NCBI GenBank assembly: GCA_023435565.1
Contig: JAEYRN010000034.1
Span: 1 to 40,466, forward strand
Direction: 5' to 3'
Source: Bacillota bacterium
GTDB lineage: Bacteria > Bacillota > UBA4882 > UBA8346
DNA: 40,466 nucleotides
The notes under the pieces are model-generated. The model was not told the DNA's origin, did no database searches, and was given only the letters and a program-made list of their open reading frames with translations. Of the stretch, positions 6,051 through 13,670 are shown one piece after another (position 1 is the first letter of the stretch; each line of letters begins with the position of its first letter). Both the position numbers and the translations under genes were made by a program.

Positions 6051-8555
6051 CTACGCTTCCATAATCGCCAAAAACTCCTCCACCAACTCCGGATCAAACT
6101 GGGTCCCGGCGTTCTTTTGGAGCTCGACCACTGCTTCCTGGTGAGATAAGGCCTTCCGGTATGGCCGGTCGCTGGTCATGGCGTCATAAGCGTCAATGAT
6201 ACTCAGGATCCGGCATTCCAAAGGAATCTCCGCACCCTTAATCCCTCGGGGATAACCTTGACCGTCCCATCGTTCATGGTGAGCCAAAATCCATTCCGAG
6301 ACATGGAGCAATTCTTGGGCCGACTTGGCAATGTTATACCCGATTTCGGCATGACCCTTCATAATCGTCCATTCTTCAGAGGTCAAAGGCCCCGGCTTGA
6401 ACAGAATGCGATCGGGGATTCCGACCTTGCCGATATCGTGAAATCGGGCCAGTAAGCTGAGATCATGAATCTTTTGTTCCGGAAGGCCCAGCTGATGTGA
6501 GAAACGGACCACCAAATTTTTGAGGCGATCTCCATGATTTTCGGTGTTAAAGTCGCGGACGTTCAAAGTCTTCATCAGAGCTTGTACGATAGAGCTGTGG
6601 GCGCTCCGGTTGCGCAGGAGTTTGTTACGGTACATATTGTTATCGGCTTCCTCGATAATCTGCTTTAAACTAACCCCGGGGTCTTTCCGGAATGCCCATC
6701 CCATGGAGATACTTAAAGGGAGTTCCGGGTTGTCCCGGTTATATAGTTCAACCGCTTTTTCAATCCTGTTTTGGGCCGATTCCAGCACTTTCTCATTACT
6801 CTGGGGAATCAAGACCGCGAATTCATCGCCGCCGATTCTGGCTACCATATCATTGCTTCGAAAAGAGTTCTTTAATACGGTCGCGGCGGCTTTCAACAAC
6901 TTATCCCCGGTACTGTGGCCAAGGGAATCGTTTACCAGTTTTAAACCGTCCACATCACACATGATGACGCCGGCTTCATGGTTCCGTCCGCTGTCCAGGC
7001 GGCGGATCTCCTCCTCAAAATAACTACGGTTATATAATCCAGTCAATTGATCGTGTAAACTGAGATATTTTAAATCCTCCTCCGCTTTTTTCTGAGTCGA
7101 AATATTACGCAGGGACTGAATCGCCCCTGCCATCTCGCCTTGGGAATTTAATAAGGGCGATGCGGTAATTCCAAGATAAACATTCTCTTCTTTAACGGTG
7201 ATCTTGGTATAGACCTCAGTATAAATTGTTGATCCGTTTCTTTCGACCTGGTTATAATATTTTTTTAGTTCAGCTGGGTCGGCATTCACCAAGTCAATCA
7301 AGATCGGTCTGGGCTTTCCGTAAAACGGGATCGCGTAGAGATAATCACCCTTACCGATCATCTCCTCTTTTTTGACAGCGGTCAATTTTTCCATTGCCCG
7401 GTTCCAGGCGACCACCTTATGCTCTCCGTCAATTACCAGAGTGGCATCAGGGAAAAATTCTATAATGTCCATTAACTTTTGCTTGCTTTCTTCCAAATCA
7501 AAACGGGATTGTTCCAAACTAGTAATCATTTGATTCAAAACTTTGGTAAAATTAGTTAACTCATCATCGCCGCTGGTTGGGAAGCGGATACTTAAATCGT
7601 TATTAATCGTAATACGGTTGACAAAACTGTTCAACGATGTGAGCCTACTTATTACCAGTTTGTTTAAGGTAAAAATAATCAGTAAAACGATAATAACCCC
7701 AACTACAGCCAAAGCAATTAGAAAGTAATGGAAACTACTCTGTCCCTGGTGGTAAATGGTGCGGGGTAGTTTCAGATATGCCGCTAACGCGGGTTTCCCA
7801 GAAATGTCCTTAATTAAAATACTGCCTAGAATTTCTTGATTATTTAAGGGTTGAATGAAGACGGATCCGTTAACCGGGGACTTGAAAACCGCGGTTTGAT
7901 TCATTTTTAAAAACTCCTGATAAGGGCTGATTTGGAGGGGTAAATGAGTGATTTGAGTTATTTTCTCTATTTTATATTCATTTAAAAAACGGCCCATGAC
8001 CAAGGTGCCGCGGCTCGGGCCTTTCCGTTCACTGGTTAAAATAGGACTTGCTGAGACTAATATGGGAGACCCTTGCGGTAAGATCACGATCCCGGTTTTC
8101 GATTGGTCATGGTCGTTTTTAAACAGTAATGCTTGATTGGCGCTAATCTTCTCTATAATACTTGGGTATAAAATATCATTACCGGTTTCTAAGTCAAATA
8201 GTCTTCCGTAAACAATCTTGCCTGATTTATTAATGTATAGAATTAGGTTTAACCCCAAGGTCGAATATGAATCATCGAGCAAGTTTTTCTTAATATACTC
8301 GGAATTACCGGATTCGATGAACTGATAAGAATCATCCCAGTTGGCCCAGTCGCCCACAATGGTTTTAAGAGAGTCCAACTCATTTTGAAGCGCGTTGGAG
8401 ATCTGGAGCAGGTTCTGGTGAACATTTTCCTCCTCAAGCTTTATGAAACGATTCAGCAAAAAAAACCGGGCTGTGCCAAAAATCACTAAGATAACGGTAA
8501 CAAATGCCGTGATCATAACTAGTATTATTTTATCTTTGATTGTCAGTGAGATCAC
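6051..8555 (-). CDS. Membrane CHASE4-like/PAS/GGDEF/HD-GYP c-di-GMP enzyme, 834 aa
   Basis: Domains in order are TM1 (about 10-32), a periplasmic or extracellular CHASE4-like sensor (about 40-270), TM2 (276-300), HAMP-like linker, PAS (about 360-485), GGDEF (about 495-650) and HD-GYP (about 655-834). The GGDEF motif is intact (575-579) and has an RxxD inhibitory site (RSND, 566-569). HD-GYP residues are intact: HDIGK (706-710) and HHERWDGQGYPRG (759-771). It can therefore in principle both make and break cyclic di-GMP. The GTG at 8555 directly abuts its AGGGAG site, so the real start may lie a few codons downstream. It overlaps no neighbour and appears to be transcribed alone. Confidence 0.9.
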   Translation of the reverse strand: MISLTIKDKIILVMITAFVTVILVIFGTARFFLLNRFIKLEEENVHQNLLQISNALQNELDSLKTIVGDWANWDDSYQFIESGNSEYIKKNLLDDSYSTLGLNLILYINKSGKIVYGRLFDLETGNDILYPSIIEKISANQALLFKNDHDQSKTGIVILPQGSPILVSASPILTSERKGPSRGTLVMGRFLNEYKIEKITQITHLPLQISPYQEFLKMNQTAVFKSPVNGSVFIQPLNNQEILGSILIKDISGKPALAAYLKLPRTIYHQGQSSFHYFLIALAVVGVIIVLLIIFTLNKLVISRLTSLNSFVNRITINNDLSIRFPTSGDDELTNFTKVLNQMITSLEQSRFDLEESKQKLMDIIEFFPDATLVIDGEHKVVAWNRAMEKLTAVKKEEMIGKGDYLYAIPFYGKPRPILIDLVNADPAELKKYYNQVERNGSTIYTEVYTKITVKEENVYLGITASPLLNSQGEMAGAIQSLRNISTQKKAEEDLKYLSLHDQLTGLYNRSYFEEEIRRLDSGRNHEAGVIMCDVDGLKLVNDSLGHSTGDKLLKAAATVLKNSFRSNDMVARIGGDEFAVLIPQSNEKVLESAQNRIEKAVELYNRDNPELPLSISMGWAFRKDPGVSLKQIIEEADNNMYRNKLLRNRSAHSSIVQALMKTLNVRDFNTENHGDRLKNLVVRFSHQLGLPEQKIHDLSLLARFHDIGKVGIPDRILFKPGPLTSEEWTIMKGHAEIGYNIAKSAQELLHVSEWILAHHERWDGQGYPRGIKGAEIPLECRILSIIDAYDAMTSDRPYRKALSHQEAVVELQKNAGTQFDPELVEEFLAIMEA

Positions 8556-8753
8556 TCCCTGGTGAAGGTGGATTTTTGCAAGCGCATTACTTTAATCATC
8601 GGTATTTTTCTCAGACTGATTAATAGGAGACATTGTTAATTAAAGTTCCGATTTACATAAACCGATTATTAATAATGTGTATTCTTAGGATTCATTAGGT
8701 AGTCGTCAACCCCGGCAAACAGGGGCACATGAAAGGATGAAAATAAGTTTTAA

Positions 8754-8816
8754 CTCTGTGTCTCTGCGTCTCTGTGGCTAAGTTATTATTGGCCACAGAG
8801 ACACGGAGACACAGAG
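8754..8816. repeat. CACAGAG palindromic repeat, copy 1
   Basis: The arms 8754-8778 and 8792-8816 are inverted repeats of 25 bases with two mismatches, built from ctctgtgtctc blocks. The same palindrome occurs at 11230-11297, 13590-13657 and 34822-34880. No ORF is present, so it is a MITE-like or REP-like element. Confidence 0.8.
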
Positions 8817-8844
8817 AAATACATAAGCTCGAGACGAAAAGCAC

Positions 8845-8941
8845 TTTCTAAGTAGTCGTCCACGTCAACATCCTGTTGACCCACGTTATATAATGAAAAG
8901 TTGATGTGGATCGACAAGCGTCGATAGCATTTTCTAAGTAG
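8845..8941. repeat. Structured dispersed element, copy 1
   Basis: The element is flanked by a direct TTCTAAGTAG (8846-8855 and 8932-8941). It contains hairpin A, GTCAAC/GTTGAC with a 5-base loop (8864-8880), and hairpin B, ATCGAC/GTCGAT with loop AAGC (8910-8925). CGTCCACGTCAAC can also pair with GTTGATGTGGATC over long range. A second copy lies at 15801-16076. A half-copy start (ggtagtcgtcaac) is visible near 8698. It lies just upstream of the gene at 8964. Confidence 0.65.
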
Positions 8942-8963
8942 CAATTTTAGGGAGGGAGATAAG

Positions 8964-9524
8964 GTGCGAAAAACAGTGGTCATTTTAACCATCATGTTGA
9001 TATACGTCATATATTCTTACCCTATTGCCGAATGTGAAAATAATCAAACTTACCAACCGGACTGCTTTACTCAGGACGACTTATCAGTCATCAATAAATC
9101 AAATAATATTATTCTCAAATATGGAATGGAGCGGGAAGAAGCAGAAGAACTGCTTGGAAATGCAAAAGAGGATTTTTTAGGATGTAATATTTACGACGAT
9201 CTGATAATCGGTTATCGGAATAACAAAATCGTCGGCCTTACCATCGTCTTCACCTCCGGAAAGATTGCCAATTTTATAACACCAAGGGGTATTTCCGGTA
9301 GTTGCAAACTAAACGATGTAATAGCTAACTATGGCAAAGGATTGGTTCGGGACAACACCATAACCTACTGGCTGGAAGAAAGGGAACAAGGTCTGATATC
9401 CGTTCCCCATGAGCAAATAAAAGATCAAAGAAAAGCCTATGTTTTATATTTTACTTTTGATAATCATGACTCTTTATCAAGGGTCTATATTATGGATTAT
9501 CATTTTGGGAAATATATGAAATAA
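8964..9524 (+). CDS. Exported hypothetical protein, 186 aa
   Basis: The GTG start has a GGAGG site (8951-8955) at good spacing. The N-terminus MRKTVVILTIMLIYVIYSYP is a signal peptide or membrane anchor. The remainder is a soluble mixed alpha/beta domain with no motif I recognise; a few Cys residues (near 24, 34 and 74) could form disulfides outside the cell. It sits between a c-di-GMP enzyme on the opposite strand and a chemoreceptor 105 bases downstream on the same strand. A link with either is only positional. The 5' region is unusually rich in structured repeats. Confidence 0.65.
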   Translation: MRKTVVILTIMLIYVIYSYPIAECENNQTYQPDCFTQDDLSVINKSNNIILKYGMEREEAEELLGNAKEDFLGCNIYDDLIIGYRNNKIVGLTIVFTSGKIANFITPRGISGSCKLNDVIANYGKGLVRDNTITYWLEEREQGLISVPHEQIKDQRKAYVLYFTFDNHDSLSRVYIMDYHFGKYMK

Positions 9525-9628
9525 ATAGAACAAAGCAATCTAAGTCAGAATTTTTAATTAAAGAAACGAAACTATTTCTCCGATTATTTCAATAGCTGCT
9601 TTTTAAAAATGATAAGGGAGATATAGTC

Positions 9629-11266
9629 ATGAAATTGCTGCGGAATATGAGAATATATCCGAAACTGTTGCTCTTTGCCTTTTTGATGATAGCAATAATG
9701 GCTATAATAGGATGGAGAGGTTCAACTTCCGTTCATGATATCAGAAAGGCTACCGATAAAATAGTTTCCCAATGCTTAATAGGACTTACTCATCTGGAAG
9801 AGATTAAAACATATTATTTAAGACATCAAAATGATTTACTATACTATATTCTTAGCGCCGACGACAATGCTTGCTTAAGGATGGAAGGTTATCAAACGGG
9901 GCTAAAAGAGCAACTGATCGTCTACGAATTGGGCACCAAGGACTTGCCTAATCAAGAAATCCTCGTAGCTCTTCAAACATCATTGACGAAATATCATCAA
10001 GCCGCCAAAGAAGTAATTAATTTGGTTAAAAACGGCCAAAAAGCTGACGCCCTTAATCTTTATATTACAAAAATAACCAGTATTGATAACGGAATTCGAA
10101 ACCAGTTTCAAAATCTGAGCGGGATCAGCGAGATGACGGCTAAAGTCGCTAAAACAGGGGTGGACATTGAATACAAAGCGGTGACTACTCAGTTGATGGT
10201 TATTGGACTGTTTGGGGCGCTGCTTACCATCGTTTGCGCCTCTTTCTTTGCCGGAACAATTACCAAACCAATCAAAAAGCTGGTTGGCATTATTAAAAGA
10301 TTAGCTGTAGGCGATTTTGCCACTGAGATTAAGGTGGAAGGCAGTGATGAAATCGGGTTGATCATCGCGGAACTGGTAAAAATGAAGGAAAGTTTGTCGT
10401 ATCTGATTCACCGAATTCACGAGTCTGCCACAGCTGTAAGTCATGATGCCAAGAAGCTCGCAAGCGGCAATCAAGATCTCTCCCACCGGACCCAGGAACA
10501 AGCCTCCTCTTTGGAAGAGATCGCCAGCACTCTTGAAGAGATCAACTCCTCAATCCACCAGATGGTCTCCAATTCGGAGCATATTAACGGCTTATCCCAA
10601 GAAACCCTAGGTATTGTAAAAGATGGGGAAGTATCGATTAACGAATCCAAGGAAGCAATGGATCGGATCTTAACAAGCAGCAAAAAGATAGCGGAGATTA
10701 CCAAAGCCGTAAACCAGATTGCTTCCCAAACCAACCTGTTGGCTTTAAACGCTTCAGTAGAGGCGGCCCGTTCCGGAGAAAACGGAAGAGGTTTTGCCGT
10801 GGTTGCCACAGAGATTAGAAACTTGGCAAACAGGTCGGCTGCTATGGCCAAGGAGATTGAGAAGCTGATTAAAGAAAGTGGAGATTTGATTATCCATGGT
10901 AACGCTATGGTGTACCAATCAGCTCAAATCCTAGATCAAATTGTCTCCAACACTAAAAAAACCGCTACCGAAATTCTTGTTATGTCAGGTTCGATTCAGG
11001 AAGAAGCTGATGCTTTACAACAAATTGAGGCGTCGGTTGAACAATTGAACCAAGTCACCCAAGAGAATGCCGGAATGGTAGTATCAATTACCTCATCCAG
11101 TCAATCTCTCAGCTCTATATCGGAAAACCTTAAAGATTTGTTGGGAGAATTTAAAACCGGAGATATTGGGAGAGAAGAAAATAAAATAGCCCAAGCGGAA
11201 GCCTCGGTTGTGGAAGCAGCTTTGATTAACCACAGAGACACAGAGGCACAGAGAGACATTTTTTAA
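9629..11266 (+). CDS. Methyl-accepting chemotaxis protein, 545 aa
   Basis: TM1 (about 12-28) is followed by a four-helix-bundle ligand domain, TM2 (about 188-210), HAMP (about 210-262) and a long cytoplasmic signalling hairpin. The conserved tip is clear (NQIASQTNLLALNASVEAA, then GRGFAVVATEIRNLA). It binds CheA/CheW and senses signals through the membrane. The ATG follows a GGGAGA site. The last 12 residues (NHRDTEAQRDIF) are encoded by the left arm and loop of a CACAGAG palindromic repeat, and the stop codon lies in the repeat loop. The native C-terminus was therefore replaced or extended by an inserted repeat. A CheY-like gene lies far away at 36783. Confidence 0.95.
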   Translation: MKLLRNMRIYPKLLLFAFLMIAIMAIIGWRGSTSVHDIRKATDKIVSQCLIGLTHLEEIKTYYLRHQNDLLYYILSADDNACLRMEGYQTGLKEQLIVYELGTKDLPNQEILVALQTSLTKYHQAAKEVINLVKNGQKADALNLYITKITSIDNGIRNQFQNLSGISEMTAKVAKTGVDIEYKAVTTQLMVIGLFGALLTIVCASFFAGTITKPIKKLVGIIKRLAVGDFATEIKVEGSDEIGLIIAELVKMKESLSYLIHRIHESATAVSHDAKKLASGNQDLSHRTQEQASSLEEIASTLEEINSSIHQMVSNSEHINGLSQETLGIVKDGEVSINESKEAMDRILTSSKKIAEITKAVNQIASQTNLLALNASVEAARSGENGRGFAVVATEIRNLANRSAAMAKEIEKLIKESGDLIIHGNAMVYQSAQILDQIVSNTKKTATEILVMSGSIQEEADALQQIEASVEQLNQVTQENAGMVVSITSSSQSLSSISENLKDLLGEFKTGDIGREENKIAQAEASVVEAALINHRDTEAQRDIF

Positions 11267-11297
11267 TTAATTTCTCTGAGACTCTGTGTCTCTGTGG
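11230..11297. repeat. CACAGAG palindromic repeat, copy 2, inside mcp 3' end
   Basis: The arms 11230-11254 and 11273-11297 are inverted repeats around a TTTTTTAATTAATT-type loop. The left arm is translated as the chemoreceptor tail and the TAA at 11264-11266 falls in the loop. Read on the plus strand, the palindrome may also act as a transcription stop for the gene. Confidence 0.8.
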
Positions 11298-11349
11298 CAA
11301 AATATAAATTTATTTTGGGTAATTACTAAATCCCTTAACAAGTATCTTC

Positions 11350-11379
11350 TTGACTTCCCTCCAGCTTTAATGTTATAAT
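11350..11379 (+). promoter_or_regulatory. Promoter of the tRNA cluster
   Basis: TTGACT (11350-11355), an 18-base spacer and TATAAT (11374-11379) lie 15 bases before tRNA-Val. It is the only clear promoter before the three tRNA genes and probably drives them all. Confidence 0.75.
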
Positions 11380-11394
11380 CTTTTATGCGTCACT

Positions 11395-11471
11395 GGTCGC
11401 GTAGCCCAGTTGGTTAGAGCGCTGCGTTCACATCGCAGAGGTCACTGGTTCGAGCCCAGTCGCGACCACCA
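11395..11471 (+). tRNA. tRNA-Val (anticodon CAC)
   Basis: The acceptor stem GGTCGCG/CGCGACC is perfect and CCA is encoded. The anticodon stem CTGCG/CGCAG holds the loop TTCACAT, giving anticodon CAC (codon GUG). The T arm ACTGG/CCAGT is perfect. The D stem has one apparent mismatch (GCCC/GAGC). Confidence 0.93.
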
Positions 11472-11481
11472 ATTTTAAGGG

Positions 11482-11514
11482 CAATGTACAATTGACAATT
11501 TATATGTACAATGA
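11482..11514. repeat. Short AT-rich dispersed repeat (acaatttacaatg type)
   Basis: The motif acaatgtacaatt/acaattt recurs in the spacers: 217-252 (acaatttacaatgtacaatt), here between tRNA-Val and tRNA-Asp, and weakly at 11621-11655 between tRNA-Asp and tRNA-Phe. All copies are AT-rich and intergenic. Simple-sequence origin is possible. Confidence 0.4.
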
Positions 11515-11539
11515 CCATGTTGATTAGGTATTAAAAAAC

Positions 11540-11616
11540 GGAGCCGTGGTGTAGTCGGTTAACATGCCAGCCTGTCACGCTGGAGACCGTGGGTTCGAGT
11601 CCCATCGGCTCCGCCA
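11540..11616 (+). tRNA. tRNA-Asp (anticodon GTC)
   Basis: The acceptor stem GGAGCCG/CGGCTCC pairs fully and is followed by G and encoded CCA. The anticodon stem CCAGC/GCTGG carries loop CTGTCAC with anticodon GTC. It lies 68 bases after tRNA-Val. Confidence 0.95.
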
Positions 11617-11669
11617 ATTACAAACATAATTAACAATTTACATTTTATATTTTACAGTGTTTAAGTAAT

Positions 11670-11745
<76 letters not shown>

Positions 11746-11789
11746 TTTTTTTATCTAATCCTGTAAATCCAGTTTTGTTAATTAAAAAG

Positions 11790-12068
11790 ATGCGGATAAG
11801 AGTTATTAGTCTAACCCTGTTTATTCCCGGGGCCTTAACCCTTAAGGATAAACGACAGGTAATTCAAAGTATAACTGCTAGAGTTCGTAAACTTAATGTT
11901 TCAGTGGCTGAAGTGGATTTTCTGGAGCAATGGCAGTTATCGAAGCTTGCCATGGCGATGGTTAGTAAAGACCAAGCTTATCTGGAGTCCCTTCAACAAG
12001 AAATTGTAAAGTTAATCGAAGAACAGTATCAGGTAGAGATTACCGATACCATAATCGAAGATTACTAA
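11790..12068 (+). CDS. DUF503 family protein, 92 aa
   Basis: The sequence MRIRVISLTLFIPGALTLKD followed by KRQVIQSITARVRKLNVSV is the usual start of DUF503 proteins, small ferredoxin-like-fold proteins of about 95 residues. In many Bacillota a homologue sits near rbfA or infB; here it follows tRNA-Phe instead. A longer frame reaches back to 11685, but that part lies inside tRNA-Phe, so I use the ATG at 11790, although its ribosome binding site is weak. Function is unknown; a ribosome or RNA-related role is often suggested from context elsewhere. A good terminator follows immediately. Confidence 0.8.
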   Translation: MRIRVISLTLFIPGALTLKDKRQVIQSITARVRKLNVSVAEVDFLEQWQLSKLAMAMVSKDQAYLESLQQEIVKLIEEQYQVEITDTIIEDY

Positions 12069-12092
12069 AACCAACCATGCGTTGGTTTTTTT
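12067..12092 (+). terminator. Rho-independent terminator
   Basis: The stem AAAACCAAC (12067-12075) pairs with GTTGGTTTT (12081-12089), loop CATGC, followed by further Ts. It overlaps the stop codon region of the DUF503 gene. Confidence 0.8.
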
Positions 12093-12182
12093 AATTAAAA
12101 GGATTTTTATTTTTCAGCAGGATAATTAATATACTTGTAGAAATTATGTATAAATATACACTAGGAAATAGGAGAAAGAAAG

Positions 12183-12641
12183 ATGGTAACCTTTCGGAAA
12201 GCCAAAATTAAGGATGTTGAAGCTTTACATCACTTGATCAATGAATTGGCCGATCTTGGTTTAATGCTCCCTCGTTCGCTGAGCATTCTTTATGAATCAT
12301 TACGCGAGTTTACGGTGGTGGAAGATGACGGCGTATTTATCGGGGGAGGGGCGCTCCATATTATCTGGGAAGACTTGGCTGAGGTTCGCGCTTTGGCTTT
12401 AAAACCAGATTATCATGGCAAAGGGATCGGGAAACAACTAATTGATGAGTTAATCAACGAAGCCCGAATTTTAGGGATACCGCAAGTATTTGCCTTGACC
12501 TATCAGGTGGATTTCTTCAAAAAGTGCGGGTTTCAAGAGGTTTCCAAAGATAAAATGCCCCATAAAGTCTGGAAAGATTGCATCAATTGTCCTAAATTCC
12601 CCAACTGCGACGAAGTGGCTGTAATTCGGATGATCAGTTAG
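12183..12641 (+). CDS. GNAT N-acetyltransferase, N-acetylglutamate synthase-like, 152 aa
   Basis: This is a single GNAT domain: MVTFRKAKIKDVEALHHLI at the start, WEDLAEVRALALKPDYHGKG with the acetyl-CoA loop HGKGIGKQL, and FFKKCGFQEV near the end. The C-terminal segment HKVWKDCINCPKFPNC with a CxxCx5C pattern, together with MLPRS near residue 28, is characteristic of short ArgA-type N-acetylglutamate synthases. These supply the first step of arginine synthesis in bacteria lacking the long enzyme. The ATG has an AGGAG site. No other arg genes are in the window, so the substrate is inferred from family resemblance. Confidence 0.75.
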   Translation: MVTFRKAKIKDVEALHHLINELADLGLMLPRSLSILYESLREFTVVEDDGVFIGGGALHIIWEDLAEVRALALKPDYHGKGIGKQLIDELINEARILGIPQVFALTYQVDFFKKCGFQEVSKDKMPHKVWKDCINCPKFPNCDEVAVIRMIS

Positions 12642-12648
12642 GCCTATA

Positions 12649-12837
12649 TTATTCCGAATTCGAATTGGATTGTTTAGGTTGAAAAGCGGCGCAAGGTACG
12701 CCGCTTGCTTGTTGTACCGCTACCGACGGCAATTGCTTGGTTTTAAAGCCGAAAGCTTTACAACCGTGAGGAAAGTTTTTATCCCAAGTTATAAAAAAAT
12801 GACGACATTGAAAACAATTGATTCGTTCTTGGCTCAT
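12649..12837 (-). CDS. Small Cys-rich (zinc-ribbon-like) protein, 62 aa
   Basis: The protein is short and soluble, with CxxC near the N-terminus (INCFQCRHFFITWD), then single Cys residues in HGCKAFGFK and GVPCAAF. The four Cys could bind zinc. The pattern resembles a widespread uncharacterised small family, sometimes mislabelled as uracil-DNA glycosylase. An in-frame TTG at 12858 would add seven residues, but the ATG at 12837 has a well placed AAGGGA site and lies 13 bases after the kinase stop, so I chose it. It is probably cotranscribed with the PfkB gene and converges on the GNAT gene. Confidence 0.65.
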   Translation of the reverse strand: MSQERINCFQCRHFFITWDKNFPHGCKAFGFKTKQLPSVAVQQASGVPCAAFQPKQSNSNSE

Positions 12838-12850
12838 TTCGGTCCCTTCA

Positions 12851-13537
12851 TCAAACAAAGACCCCGATTTTTCCGACCTTTTCTTGGGCCCCTTTAATCG
12901 CGTTCATGATGGTTTCACGGTTGATTTCTCCGGTTTTGAGAAAGCCGTTAATTAACCAAACGCTAAAAGTATCTCCGGCCCCGACTGTATCTTTGGCTTC
13001 CGCTAACGGAAATTTAACCTGGTATTGTTCCTGGTTTTCGTGATTAAAGATGCGAACCTGGTCGCTATAAGTAACCATTGCTATTTCATGCCCGATTCGG
13101 TTCATGATTATATCCCAGGGGTCGGAGGAGCTCATGCGTAAGATTTTACAACTCCCGGTTGAGGTAGCGTCGCGAACATCGGCGTAAGTGGCTTTAAAAT
13201 TTCGAATACAAGTTTCTTCATGTAAAACCACTACATCAAAATCTCCGGAGAAGATTCGTGATTTTATCCCTTCACGAAATCTTTGATAGATACCCAGGTC
13301 GTAATTGCGAACGTTAACATTACGGTAGGAAAAATCTTGGAGTGAATTTTTTAAATTAAAAACATGATCCAAAGGATATAACATGGGGTTATAAATGGTG
13401 GTCAGTTCAGTTTCAAACCCGAGCTGATTCAGTCCCCGCACAACATTGCCAACACCTCCCGGGTAAACATTACAATTTCCGGAAGTAATAATCCAATCAA
13501 TAATTACATCTCCAGCCATAGTCAATTTGGAACTCAC
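12851..13537 (-). CDS. PfkB-family sugar or nucleoside kinase, short, 228 aa
   Basis: The start GTG has a strong AAGGAGG site. MAGDVIIDWII near the N-terminus and GGVGNVVRGL match the first PfkB signature region. AKDTVGAGDTF near residue 190 holds the catalytic Asp (D189) and anion-hole glycines. At 228 residues it is shorter than most PfkB kinases (about 300), mainly because the central segment is compact. No frameshift is visible and both ends are present. The substrate is not evident. The downstream partner is the small Cys-rich protein; a CACAGAG palindrome separates it from the histidine kinase gene upstream. Confidence 0.8.
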   Translation of the reverse strand: MSSKLTMAGDVIIDWIITSGNCNVYPGGVGNVVRGLNQLGFETELTTIYNPMLYPLDHVFNLKNSLQDFSYRNVNVRNYDLGIYQRFREGIKSRIFSGDFDVVVLHEETCIRNFKATYADVRDATSTGSCKILRMSSSDPWDIIMNRIGHEIAMVTYSDQVRIFNHENQEQYQVKFPLAEAKDTVGAGDTFSVWLINGFLKTGEINRETIMNAIKGAQEKVGKIGVFV

Positions 13538-13589
13538 AATAAAACCTCCTTGAAGTAAGATTATTTAAAAGAACTCCTGGAAAATGTTT

Positions 13590-13657
13590 TCTCCGTGTCT
13601 CTGAGTCTCTGTGGCAATAAAGATTTTAAGCCACAGAGACACTGAGAAACCAGAGAG
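13590..13657. repeat. CACAGAG palindromic repeat, copy 3
   Basis: The left arm ctccgtgtctctgagtctct is followed by gtggc, and the right arm gccacagagacactgag lies about 20 bases later. It sits between the kinase HK gene end and the pfkB start and could act as a terminator for the two-component operon. Confidence 0.75.
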
Positions 13658-13670
13658 GTAAGAACGGAGT

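Noticed and set aside
6544..7023. 159-codon plus-strand ORF inside the HD-GYP gene
   Set aside because: It is antisense to intact GGDEF and HD-GYP motifs and has no start signal.
8754..8816. CACAGAG palindrome as an autonomous insertion sequence
   Set aside because: No ORF and less than 70 bases; at most a MITE/REP-like element.
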